From: Cryptomeria japonica
Lineage: Eukaryota; Streptophyta; Pinopsida; Cupressales; Cupressaceae
DNA length: 64,000 nt
Direction: 5' to 3'
Assembly (NCBI RefSeq): GCF_030272615.1
Contig: NC_081410.1
Location: forward strand, 568,063,152 to 568,127,151
Positions within the stretch are counted from its first letter, which is position 1; the number at the start of each line of letters is the position of its first letter. The notes beneath the pieces are model-generated. The model saw only the letters and a list, made by a program, of their open reading frames with translations. It had not been told where the DNA came from and searched no databases. This document shows, piece after piece, positions 43,749-54,860 of the stretch. Position numbers and translations under genes: made by a program.

Positions 43749-45019
43749 TATTGATCAGGTTGAAAGCACCAAAATACTAAGAGGGGGGGGGGGGCTGAAT
43801 CAATATTCCCACTTATTTAAAAACAATAAACTTTTTACCAATTGTAACTATCCAAAAAAATATCAAACAAACTTGACTGATACAAAGCAGTTAGTGCAGA
43901 ATAAATAAGAAGAACAAAACCACAAGATAAGTACAAGAATTATGTATGTGGAAAACCCAAATGGGAAAAACCATAAAGAGTGTTAACTCTCAAGAGAATT
44001 TAAGTAGTTATAGTTGTGCTTACACACTAGTGGATCATTGCTAGATTACAAAAATGGCTCATTGTTGGACTACTCATTGCAAATATACAAAAAGGGACGA
44101 CTAACTGGGAGAATGCTTACTACAACTGAAAAGGTTGAACCGAGAAGGTTTGCATCTCCAAATTCATGGGATTAGTTCCAAGTTTAAGCTCAAGTTACAA
44201 ATCTCAAAATTTATAGTAGATCCAGTTAGAGATCTTTGCACAACTGTTTTGCAGCACGTTTGGTAAAGGACTACTACACTACTGTGACACTGATTACCTT
44301 CGCTATGTGAAACTCTCACATATATTTGTTTCTCCACTGCCAACTATCTTCTTCACATCACACACACACACTCTTGATCGATATATTCATTCACCATTCA
44401 TGTACATGTATATATACTAGAGGGTACAATTAAAAAATAGTGTGTCGACCAAGCCCAACACATTATCAATAAGCTCATGTTGACCTCCACAATACTTCTA
44501 CATAATTCCTTTACATACTTTTGATTACCAACGCATATGCTAAGATTACCAAAAAAAGGGCAGGGTCATTCAGACCCAAGTGAGCAGGCCTATTGGCTCA
44601 AGGTCAAGTCCAATGTCTCCAAAATTTAGATTCCACACATAACAAGTAAACCACAATCACAAAACTCAAAGAGATACTTCTGATAATCATAAAAAAATGC
44701 ACTTTGGGATGCATAACTGATACCAGGATCATTAAGAATTCCTAACATTAGGATACTGGGGTCAATGAGAACTCAATGAGACCTCAAGAAGTCATAATCC
44801 AAAGTTGTCCATGCTACACAATAACTTCTAACCAAAATTTGCAACACCCGAGCTCCACATACATACTGACCGCATACAGTCCTTGCATAGCTATATCATC
44901 CATAACATCCATGAAATCCATGACGTCTGGACTGATATCCAGATCTACATACACTGTCTAGTATAGAACCAGATGACTGGTTTGACATCAATGACAATAT
45001 TATTCACATAAGTCTAACA
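43749..45019 (-). repeat. 5' LTR of E5
   Basis: Plus text starts TATTGATCAGG (TG has become TA at the outer end) and ends GTCTAACA, followed by TAAAT. The copia hairpin motif is at 43945-43975. Over the first ~155 bases I count 16-18 differences from 15212 onward. Confidence 0.88.
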
Positions 45020-45640
45020 TAAATATCATGAACAATCCCTTCTATAAGGATTTTCCTTTCATTCAACATGAAGACAATATTATTCATGAAAAGTGTTTAA
45101 GGTTGATAATCCTCTTCATGAAGCACTTGATAATTTTAGCTCTACTAGACCTCCCTCAAATATTCCTAAACCATCTTTGATAAATATGATACATTTGAAT
45201 GGTCATGAAACCCCTCAACCTCTTAATAAACTGGTAATTATGGTTAAAGGTGGTTATAATCATGATACATTTTACACGCCTAATAAATCAGACAGTACAA
45301 TGAAAGGATGTTATGCTACTTAAAGTCCTTATGAATATGCAAAAAAATCACCCAAGAAAGTTATAATGTGGTTGCTGACACATATAACACAATAAACAAT
45401 AGGCAACCTAATCCTCCTTGAGTTATCCTAGCTTCTCTTCCTATTTCTCAACCAATGCTTCCTCCACCACCTTGTCTTTCTCAACATCTTGGAAAGGAAC
45501 ATGATCTCATTGAACAACATCAAGCTACTTCTACCAAGATATCTATTTGGGAGTTGAATCAAACCTCACCCACCTATCATGGAATGTTGCAAGATGATTT
45601 AAAGAAAATGGATGCCCCACCTATTGTGACACCTATTAAT
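45020..45640 (+). pseudogene. E4 interior: pre-protease linker
   Basis: E4 resumes after E5. Plus-strand frames 45093-45323 and 45455-45640 read VDNPLHEALDNFSS, a YNHDTFYTPNKSDS segment and a KISIWELNQTSPTYHGMLQD segment. The last is the pre-protease linker (ISLWxLLxxSxxY) typical of Tat gypsy elements. It is cut by E8 after PIVTPI and continues in frame at 54264. Confidence 0.75.
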
Positions 45641-46752
45641 TGTTGGTATTGTGATGATGCTTTGATTGTCATTGATGGACACACACTTACTTGATGTATG
45701 AGTTATGCTCAACCGATAGTTGTTCCAACTGGTATTGTATGTCATTGAATATGTAGTCTTTAGACTATCAGTATTTTGTAGAAGATGTTTACCGGTCATA
45801 GATTGACTGAAGACTCCAAGTGGTACAAGGATCTCAAGCGGAAGAAAGGACCCGAGCGGTAGTCTACTTTTGATCGAAACACTACGATCTTCCAGTCTTA
45901 AATTTTGACAACCAGTAATCGATATGTATTAACCGATACATATCTGTGATGGGTTACCAACTGGTATTATTGTAATGTGTGATGAGTTATCATCCACCGA
46001 CACTTTGACAATATTTTTGTGCCATGTTACCAAAAGTGTCTAGATGCATTGTACCTAGGAACTTGTAGTCTAATCTTATTGGACCGACATGAAATTAGAT
46101 TCCTTTATAAGGACATCATGTCTAGGGTTTTCAAGTTGTGAATTTGTGATCATTAAAGATAAGGTTAGGTCTATGTGAAGATATAGAGTGTGTAGATATA
46201 GAAGACTGAAGTAATGCTGAAATACATTAACAATGAGCTATTAAGGATCTGATTAAGCATACTATGCTATTATCTAGATCATTCACTTGTTGATTACTAA
46301 TATCTTCGACAAGTCTGAAGCCCTTAACCGGGTAGGCCCAACAAAGCCTTTGTAAATCTTCTAACAAGGTGGTTCACAACTGTAGATCTGAAATCCTTTA
46401 ACAAGGTAGTCTTTAATAGGACTTATCTCCTAACAGAGATCTAGATTCCTAACAGGATCTATTCTGGTGAAGAACATTGTATGACCTTAACCGGTCTGGT
46501 TACTATTCTACAGATAGTTACTTGTGAGTTTCTGCTCACCGTGGTTTTTCCCATTTGGGTTTCCACATCAAATATCTTGTGTTATGGTGATTGTGCTTTT
46601 GTGGGTGAATGCTTTATTTTCTATTTGGTTTGTACTTATCTTAACTGGTTTATTAGTGAATCTACTGAACCGGTTATCTGCTAAATTGTTTAAAATATTG
46701 ATTACAGTATTTTTTGGTATACTAATTCACCCGCTACTCTTAGTATTCATCA
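45641..46752 (+). repeat. 5' LTR of E8
   Basis: TGTTGGTATTGTGATG to TATTCATCA. It contains CCCTTAACCGGGTAGG (about 46319) and CCTAACAGG blocks, and the shared copia hairpin motif at 46537-46568. Differences from the 3' copy are mostly C/T or G/A. Confidence 0.9.
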
Positions 46753-46754
46753 AT

Positions 46755-46767
46755 TGGTATCAGAGCC
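46755..46767 (+). other. primer-binding site of E8
   Basis: TGGTATCAGAGCC, an exact initiator-Met type PBS, two bases after the LTR end. Confidence 0.92.
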
Positions 46768-46802
46768 AACCTTTCTATAAGTCTAACCACTTGGAAGGAG
46801 AT

Positions 46803-47936
46803 ATGGGGGAATACAGTGTGAGGGAACTTACTCATCATCTCACTCAAACTGAGAGAGCCTATGATGAACTCAAAGTCAAGTATAAAGCCTCTTTGGCCAA
46901 GAGAAGAGAGGATGCTGAGAAACTGATGGAACTTACTGAAAATAGCTCTTTTGATGAAGCAGAAATGGATGCCCTAGTTGAAGAAGTTGAAAAATTGAAT
47001 GAATCTAAAGCCAACCTGAGAAATGAGTTGGAAGGACTGACTATCAAAATGTGTCAAGAGCTTGAGAATAGAAGGAAAGTTGAAGATCTTGTAAAAGACA
47101 AAGATCATGAGATCTCCAAGTTGAAGCAAGAAATCAGTATCCTTACCGCTCATCTCCAGGAGAGTAAAGTGGAAAAAGAAGAAATGCAAGGTGAACTAAA
47201 CATGGCCATTTCTAAGAATGCAAGCTTGATGGAATCCAATACTGCTATTTCCAAGGAACTTACTGAGTCAAAGAAGATACTTGCCAAATTCAATCAGAGT
47301 ACTGCTAAGCTAGAGCAAAAGCTAGAATCGACAAAGCCAGTAAAGAATACCTCTGGACTTGGTTTCTATAGATATGAGGAAGGTGAGACCTCTGGAACAA
47401 AAACCGATGCATCAAAGAAGTAACCGACATCCAAAGGAAAAGGTAAGCAAAAATTTAAACCTGTTTTCTTTAATTGTCTCAAAGAGGGACATACTGCCAA
47501 TGTGTGTAGAAGCAAAGCCTATAACAATTTTCCTTATTTTCAAAACAGTGTGCCTAGATCCAATAGATTCAATGGAAACTGCTATGCATGCAACAAGTTT
47601 GGACATAGAGCATTTGAGTGCAGGTCAGTTTTGCACAACACTAGGAGATATCCTCCAAGGACTCAAGGAGTCATCCTGGAACCTTCTGTGAACTAGAATC
47701 CCAACTGGTACAACACCTATGACAATCAGTCAGTTGGTTATCAAGTGGCTACTAGTTGGAGAGAAACTTGTTTGATCTGTAGTGGTAATGGTCACACTGC
47801 TGCAACATGCAGAAGGAAGAGTGGAAGTATGAATAATGGACCATGGGGAACACCTAGAATGGTATGCTATCATTACAACAAACCGGGACACACTGCCAAA
47901 ACTTGCAGACTGAGAAAGAACCTATCCGGTGATATA
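46803..47936 (+). pseudogene. E8 gag, coiled coil with zinc knuckles, split by a solo LTR
   Basis: ATG at 46803 (MGEYSVRELTHHLTQTER) starts a Glu/Lys-rich coiled coil of about 200 codons, then KNTSGLGFYRYEEGE. After TAA 47421-47423 the same frame carries four knuckle-like motifs: FNCLKEGHTANVC (first Cys lost), CYACNKFGHRAFEC, CLICSGNGHTAATC and CYHYNKPGHTAKTC (second Cys lost). A TAG lies at 47694-47696. The frame meets the solo LTR at 47937 and continues in phase at 49527 for about 46 codons to a TAA at 49665-49667. Four knuckles are more than the one or two usual for copia. Confidence 0.85.
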
Positions 47937-49521
47937 TGATAACTCAATGATGAACCACTAGTACTAAATCGGTACTAAGAGGGGGGGGTGAATTAGTACA
48001 AACACAAATACAGTCAAAAACCAGTTTGACAGCAAATACTCCAAAAGATTGACAAACAAGAATATCGGTAAAACAGAGTGCAATCGGTAACATCCAGTAT
48101 AGCTCAATCAGTCATGAACCGGTCACTCAATAAGCTTTCCTCTTAGCTCAATACTATAGTATCATTATATTCTCATGCATAAACAAGTAAACTTAACCAT
48201 CAGATCTTCACAACAGTGAGTTCAATATGTTTTATAGACAGGCATAAAATATAGAACCTTCATGTGCTTAACAGATAAAACAAAGCATCACAAGACAAAA
48301 GCATTTCACATGACACACATATTTTTCACGTGGAAACCCAACTGGGAAAAACCACGGTGGGGATGAATACCCACAAGCTTCTTTTTGAAATTTTTGGAAG
48401 TCCGCTCTGTTAGGAGCCTTGTCCGGTTAAGGACATTACAATTGGTTCTGGTAGGAACTGATCTTGTTAGGGATCACCCGGTTAAGGGTTAAACCCAGTA
48501 GGGTCACCTTGTTAGAGGATTTCAAGAACTCAATAGCTGAAAGGATCTCCTAAGCTTCTCAAGCTTCTCAGAACTCATTAGCCTCGAGTTACCCGATTAA
48601 GGGATTTAAAACAAGCCGGTTAAGACCACCCGATTTAAGGGATTTTGAATCAAGCCAGTTAAGGCTACCCTGTTAGGGGATTTTACAATTGTTGAAATGG
48701 TTAGAGATCAACAGGTATTACAATGATCTGTTAACAACACCCAATGCTAATGCAGATTCATTTTTGGCTCCTCTTCACCTTCTGGACATTCACTTTGCAG
48801 ATATCTCTTCTCTCCTTTGGTCTGGCAAGAAACACGTATCACTTCCCTTGGATACACACTCACAACTTTTGCCAACAACTTCAGAAAGAAACACAACATC
48901 GACCTTATAGGAAACATACAGGTTGGTAGAAAAAACCCTAAACCCTAAACCTGTTAGGTTAAGCAATTCAAACGGTTTGATTCTGACCATTGAATCATAC
49001 TGCATTAAATGCAACAATCTTGAATCGATCTCAAGACATTCTCCATCGTCCATTATCCACCGTTTTCATGGCGGCGGATAACCCATCACGCGTTATCACC
49101 GTTTGACAGACTTCGCACATTCCCGAGGTAGATAGGAATAGTCTTCTTCATGCAAGATCCTTCACGTGCACAGAGCTTACGTGGCAACACGATCTGTCCT
49201 CCATCATACTATTAACTCATCACACAAAGATCACCGATTGAGTCACACAGACTTGAGGTACTCCAATCGGAAACCCCGAAGTGGAAGCTGCCTACCAACT
49301 GGTAGTCATACAATGCTTCCATGTGCCGGTTCTCATAACTACATGCCGGTTCACCTTAAACAAATATGCCGCTTCACTTTGGCATATAAACTAGTTCATA
49401 TATATGCCGGTTCCTCTCTCTTCACCTATCACATGTGTCGGTTCTCACCATGTCTCATATTGACATCAATGACAACATACAATATCATTTTGTCATCATG
49501 CCAGTTCACATAATGCCAACA
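47937..49521 (-). repeat. solo LTR, minus strand, E1 family
   Basis: Plus text TGATAACTCAATGATG to ATGCCAACA, flanked by ATATA (47932-47936 and 49522-49526). It aligns to the E1 LTR through most of its length, including the hairpin motif (48328-48360), the GTTAGG/GGTTAAGG region (48400-48680) and the U3 CCGGTT repeats (49320-49510). No interior is left, so it is a recombination relic. Confidence 0.9.
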
Positions 49522-49526
49522 ATATA

Positions 49527-49667
49527 CCGATCACTCCAGAAGGGGAGATTGATGTTGAAACCGTTCAAACGGAAATGAATAAAAATTGGAAAAAGAAATC
49601 AAAAGAAGAGTCACATGATGAACCGGTTTCTGCACCTAGTGTGGAAGTCTCTGAACCGGCAAAATAA
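49527..49667 (+). pseudogene. E8 gag, C-terminal end after the solo LTR
   Basis: The frame begins at PITPEGEIDVE, runs through a Lys-rich and acidic tail and ends at TAA 49665-49667. The removed block (1590 bases, LTR plus one duplicate) is a multiple of three, so phase is kept either way. What shows the junction is the clean continuation of sense after the duplicate. Confidence 0.75.
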
Positions 49668-50102
49668 GCTTTAGAAAAGCTTAGGGGGAACATATCGGTG
49701 AAATATTTCAAACCCCCAGTTTATACTGGTAAAGACCGTTATCGGTATATGTTACTTGTCAATTGGCAGAAGATTTGAAGCAACAAAAGGCAAAATTAGG
49801 GTTTGTGCCCTAGCGGTGATGTATTTATTATGGTAGGTGAGAGTTTGTTTAAAAGGGATTTTCGTCGTTATTTTCACTTATCTATTTTTTGAATGAAGAA
49901 TTTTCAAGAGCAGAGCAATCAGAGCGATTTGTTTAGCATTTGAAGAAATATTGTGCGAAAAATTGCAATCATTTTCAAGCAATCAGTGAAGAACACTAAG
50001 CGGTGAACTAGCGATCGAAGTGGTGTATTGTGCATGATATCGGTGAAACCTAAATTTTAGATTGTGAAGGTATTTTTTGAAAATCATTCTTATCATTTGG
50101 TT
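49668..50102 (+). other. E8 spacer before the extra ORF
   Basis: No gene. It holds a purine tract near 49680 (CTTAGGGGGAAC) and an A/T-rich stretch at 49820-49900. It could act as the 5' untranslated region of the next ORF; no promoter is demonstrated. Confidence 0.45.
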
Positions 50103-52914
50103 ATGGCTTCTGCATCGCACTCTAGTTCTAGTGAACCCATAGATACATCTGAGTTTCTTCAGAAGAAAATGAAATACAATGCCCTATCTCAAATACCCGT
50201 TGGAGTTATTGTCGAGGGAGATATTTCAGGGTATATAGACTGTAAGTTGGAAGACCTAGGATCCTTAGTAATTCAATCCCAGCTAAGTTTTCTATGTGGA
50301 GATGAAAAGAAGATTAAACCAGAGTATAGCATCCTTGAGAAGATGAAACTGCACAATGTGATATATTTTCTGAAAGAATTATCAGAAGAACATATTCACA
50401 TAATCCTCAGCAGAGTGCATGGTGACAAAATGTACCTCGAGCGGACCTATGACATCACACCACAAGTGATTCATGTTGTCACCAGATTCTGCAATGTTGG
50501 AGAAGTACCATTTTTACGGAAGGTCACCAAAACTAAAATGAAATGACAGAGCTTACCGGTTCTATGAGTGATCAATGGGAAATGTCTGTCAACACCATTA
50601 AAGATGATCTGATGAAATATGCTTGCATGGTGATTGGTTACAAGATATTTTATGCCAGCATAATGAATTATGTTCCCACTACTGCAGTAAATGCTGCTTA
50701 CATGATGATTAAGGAATATACTAAATATGACCTATGTACTTGTTTACAGAAGCAATTGTTGGAGAATCTGAAATCCATCAAACAAGATAAAACTCAGAGG
50801 TTCAAGTTTGGCCAACTTCTGGTCGGTCTATTCTTCTATTTTCAAGGTTATTTCCCTGGAGTAGGTGATGTTCAATGGTCTACTAACCTACCAGTTTCCA
50901 GAAAGATTAAGGAGAGTCTACAAGTAGTGGGAACTGCATATCCTGAGGTTCTAAATAAGTATTTTGATGAATTCAGACTAAAGATGAACTAGAGAATGAG
51001 GATATTTGGTGATTTAGTGAAGGAGTATGAAGATGACATCTGCTTCACAATAAGGATAGATCACTGCATAATGGAAACGGTGGAACCTAGAAAGGAAGTA
51101 GTTGATCCTATGGGGTATGAAGTGGTGAATGACATATTGATCGGGTATGCCTATACCCTACTTGCCTCACCACTGGATGCAAAGAAGAAAAGAACTGGTA
51201 CCTACTTGGAGAGGGTCACACCGATTGAGGAACCAAAGCAGTAAAAGAGTAAAGTAGTGCCATCAGTATCAACACCGGTTACATCTGCCAGTCCAAAAGT
51301 GACCAAGCGGTCACCAGCCAAAAAGAAACTTGAGATTATTCCGACAAAAGTATTCGAGAGGAAGCGGAAATACAGGACTCACTAACCAGAGTCAGAAGAC
51401 ACTGAATTGGAGATTCAAATAAAGAAGACAAGGAAATCAAGCAAAAAGCCGAAGTCTACTGATATTGTACTAGCAACTTCTGCACCGGTAAATATAGATA
51501 TTTCTTCTTATAAACCAATGACACATTTTCAGAGGACAATAAAGAATATTAGGAGGAAAGTGCTTGATGATTTAAAGGAATATTTTGATGAATTTAATGA
51601 TAGTGAGAAAGAGGATGTAGAACAGGAGGTCATTAAATATCTGTATTAATGATCAGTCACCATCTAAGATTAAATCTGTTACTCCAAAGTCCTTGTATGA
51701 TTCTTTGGATAATAAATGGTGCATTGTCATTGAAAGAGAATAAGAGAAAACAAGAAGAAGATAAAAGAAAAGAAGAATATAAGAGAAAAGAGGAAGACAT
51801 GAGAAAAGAAGGAGATAAGAGAGAGGAAGAAAAGAGAAAAGAAGAAGAAAAGAGAAAGGAGGAAGAGAAGAAAAAGCAGGAAGAGGACGAGAAGAAGAAA
51901 GAAGTGGAGAAGAAACAAGAAGAGGAGAAAAAGAAAGAGTCAGAAAAGAAGAAAGAAGAAGAACAAAAAAGAGTGGAAGAAGAGAAAGAAGCAGAGAACA
52001 AAAAACAAGTGGAGATCAAGGCCAAAGAAGGAGGGCAGACTTCTAAGGCAACTGGTGATCAAACAAAGTAGGCCGACTCCACCAATCCCATTGATCTAAC
52101 TCTTGCATGTCTGACTCAATCAGCAGACAAGTCCGAGCTGCTATGAAGCATTAAACTTGCACAGGAGAGACTGGAAGAATTATGGAAGAAGGAACATGAT
52201 GTCATACAATTTGCTGTTGACACCCTTACTAGTTTAATTCTCAGTACTAACCTCCCTAGTACCGAATCCTCTCTATCCAAGGTCAAAATTCTTTGTACCG
52301 TAGTGGAGGACCAGGTACAATGCTTGGAGGATGTTGCTCAAGCAATTGCAAGTAAGAACCATGAAAAGGCACTTAATATTGCCTTAGTCAAGCAAATGAA
52401 TGAACTCAGGACACAACTACTGAAGCAAAATGATGATATCAGTGTTGCTATGGGTGAGGGTAAATAACTTCTGAGTAAAATCTGCCAACCCCATTTGTTT
52501 TGTAAAGATGTGCTCAAACAAAAAGCTCAACTCCAATCGGAGTTACAAGAATACATCAAAAACTTCAAGATGCCCTATGATTTATTCATTGTCTATGGAC
52601 AAACTATTCATCATTTTCAGTATCAGATTGCCAAGATGGACTTAGAAATCAGCAACCAGACTCAAGATCTACAGGAGCTTCAACTACTCCTATTGCCTAA
52701 ACTATAGGTTCGTCAGAGATGTTTGCTCAACTTGGAAGCCATCATGGTAACTCAAGAGATGAGTACCATTAATGCAATGGAAGAACTGGCATTCTAGATG
52801 AAGACTGAAAGTGAGATTCCTACCTCGCTACTTGAGTCATGGTCATTGGACATGAAGATTTTTATGCAGAACTTTAAATCTGTTTTTGAGAAATTTCATT
52901 CCTTATTGTCATGA
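50103..52914 (+). pseudogene. E8 extra 3' ORF of unknown family, homologous to the E5 ORF
   Basis: ATG at 50103 (MASASHSSSSEPIDTSEFLQ) opens about 147 codons to 50546. After a shift the frame runs 50543-51649 with three stops, and after another shift 51649-52914. The N-terminal ~350 residues are globular and related to the E5 ORF (ITPQVIHVVTRFCNVGEV; YDLCTCLQKQLLENLKS; RFKFGQLLVGLFFYFQ). Then comes a basic region (SPAKKKLEIIPTKVFERKRK), a Lys/Glu block of ~110 residues (51740-52070) and a coiled-coil-like tail. No transmembrane segment or enzyme motif was recognised. Size and place match the Sirevirus env-like/3' ORF, but the two copies share this ORF without pol. Confidence 0.75.
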
Positions 52915-53154
52915 ACATCTACTCTGTTTTATTTTATATAAAAAAGGATAGCTTGCCTTACTTTGTCATTGTTGGCAAAGGGGGAGTAGTGTACATTAAA
53001 ATTTTGGTAAATGTTTATGCACTTACTTGCAATTTTTGCAAAGGGGGTAGTGTATATGCTTAGGGGGAGTAATTTTGATTATGGCATTTTTTTTGTAAAG
53101 CACTTAGATGTCAAAATTTTCCCAAGTGTTGCCATCAATGCCAAAGGGGGAGAT
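52915..53154 (+). other. E8 polypurine tracts
   Basis: AAAGGGGGAG near 52978, AAAGGGGGTAG near 53039, TTAGGGGGAG near 53060, and CAAAGGGGGAGAT at 53142-53154, which abuts the 3' LTR. The tracts follow the TGCCA-type phrase also seen in E2 and E5. Confidence 0.8.
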
Positions 53155-54258
53155 TGTTGGCATTGTGATGATGCTTTGATTGTCATTGATGCACACACAC
53201 TTACTTGATGTATGAGTTATGCTCAACCGGTAGTTGTTCCAACCGGTATTGTATGTCATTGAATATGTAGTCTTTAGACTATCGGTATTTTACAGAAGAT
53301 GTTTACCAGTCACAGATTGACTGAAGACCCCAAGCGGTACAAGGATCTCAAGCGAAATGAAGGACTCAAGCGGTAGTCTACTTTTGATTGGAACACTACG
53401 ATCTTCCAGTCTTCATTTTTGACAACCGGTAATCGGTATGTCTTAACCGATACATATCTGTGATGGGTTACCAACTGGTATTATTGTAATGTGTGATGAG
53501 TTATCATTCACCGACACTTTGGTGGTGTTTTTTGTGTCGTGTTACCAAAAGTGTCTAGATGCACTATACCTAGGAACTTGTAGTCTAATCTTATTGGACC
53601 GACATGAAATCAGATTCCTTTATAAGGACATCATGTCTAGGGTTTTCAAGGTGTGAATCTGCGATCATTAAAGAGAAGGTTAGGTCTATGTGAAGATATA
53701 GAGTGTGCATATATAGAAGACTGAAGTAATGCTGAAATGCATTAACAATAAGCTGTCAAGGATCTAATTAAGCATACTGTGCTATTATCTAGATCATTCA
53801 CTTGTTGATTACTAATATCTTCGACAAGTCTGAAGCCATTAACCGGGTAGGCCCAACAAAGCCTTTGTAAATCCTCTAACAAGGTGGTTCACAACTGTGG
53901 ATCTGAAATCCTTTAACAAGGTAGTCTTTAACAAGACTTATCTCCTAAAAAAGATCTAGATTCCTAACAGGATATGTTCTGGTGAAGAACATTGTATGAC
54001 CTTAACCAATCTGACCTTAACCGGTTTGGTTACTATTCTGCAGATAGTTACTTGTGAGTTTCTGCTCACCGTGATTTTTCCCATTTGGGTTTCCACGTCA
54101 AATATCTCGTGGGTGAATGCTTTATTTTCTATTTGGTTTTCACTTATCTTAACCGGTTTATTAGTGAATTTGCTGCACCGATTATCTGCTAAACTGTTTA
54201 AAAGATTGATTATAGTAGTTTTTGGTATACTAATTCACCCCCTTCTTAGTATTCATCA
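53155..54258 (+). repeat. 3' LTR of E8
   Basis: TGTTGGCATTGTGATG to TATTCATCA, followed by TTAAT. The hairpin motif is at 54067-54098. Confidence 0.92.
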
Positions 54259-54263
54259 TTAAT

Positions 54264-54860
54264 AACATGACTTCTTTGATATATTGTACGAATGTAACTA
54301 AGGCTGACATTATATTTTCTCAGGATGAGTTACCTCCTAAAGAAATACAAAATCAATATGAGCCTCTTATGATTGTTGTCCTTATTAATAATAATGTTAT
54401 AAGAAGAATTTTGGTGGACAATGGATCTGGTCTTAATGTTTGTAGTATTTAATTGTTTCACAATATAAAAGTGGATACTTCTCTTATTCAACCCGATTCT
54501 CTTTTTATTCATGGCTTTGATAATGTTTCTAGAGCTTCGTTAGGTACTATCACCTTACCCATTAAGGTAGGTCTTGTGATTTTACCTACGCCTATCCATG
54601 TCATACTCGATGAACTTACTTATAACCTTCTTGTAGGAAATCCTTAGATTCGTGCTATGCAAGATGTTCCTTCAACTCTTCATTTCCAAGTTAAATTCAT
54701 TTATGAAAATGAGATGTATACTTTGAACGCTGACACAAATTTACAAGCTTGCTTGCGAACTTCATCTGATTCTAAATCTCCTTTACATTCTTCTCTCCAC
54801 TTCAAGTTGAAACACCATCTCCTCCTAAAGTTACTTCTTCATCTGAAGAGGTACTCTTAG
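54264..54860 (+). pseudogene. gypsy aspartic protease (E4)
   Basis: E4 resumes in frame after E8. TKADIIFSQDELPPKEIQNQ precedes the active site RRILVDNGSGLNVCS (Asp in DNGS, about 54412). IKVGLVILPTPIHVILDEL and YNLLVGNPxIRAMQDVPSTL (TAG for the residue before IRAMQ) mark the C-terminal half. A TAA at 54450-54452 and the TAG at about 54646 break it. The last part of the open frame (54657-54860) is a Ser/His/Leu-rich tail. Confidence 0.85.

Larger units (their letters stand above)
15212..45019 (-). mobile_element. E5: pol-less Sirevirus-like copia element (gag plus extra ORF)
   Basis: LTRs at 15212-16474 and 43749-45019 are flanked by the perfect 5-bp duplication TAAAT (15207-15211 and 45020-45024). 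A met-type PBS lies inside the right LTR and a polypurine tract inside the left one, so the element reads on the minus strand. Without the nested E6 (18965-42907), its interior is only ~3.3 kb: coiled-coil gag with zinc knuckles, then an unknown ORF. No protease, integrase or RT is visible, so it is non-autonomous in the style of gag-carrying terminal-repeat elements. LTR divergence by eye is above 10%. Confidence 0.85.
45641..54258 (+). mobile_element. E8: pol-less Sirevirus-like copia element (gag plus extra ORF)
   Basis: LTRs at 45641-46752 and 53155-54258 are flanked by the perfect 5-bp duplication TTAAT (45636-45640 and 54259-54263). PBS and polypurine tract are in place. The interior has a coiled-coil gag with four zinc knuckles and a ~930-codon unknown ORF. 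No protease, integrase, RT or RNase H was found, so E8 must have moved with enzymes from another element. A minus-strand solo LTR (47937-49521) cuts gag. E8 sits in the E4 pre-protease linker. Confidence 0.9.

Noticed and set aside
51657-52025. 122-codon Ser/Phe-rich minus-strand frame
   Set aside because: It is the antisense shadow of the Lys/Glu-rich block of the E8 ORF.
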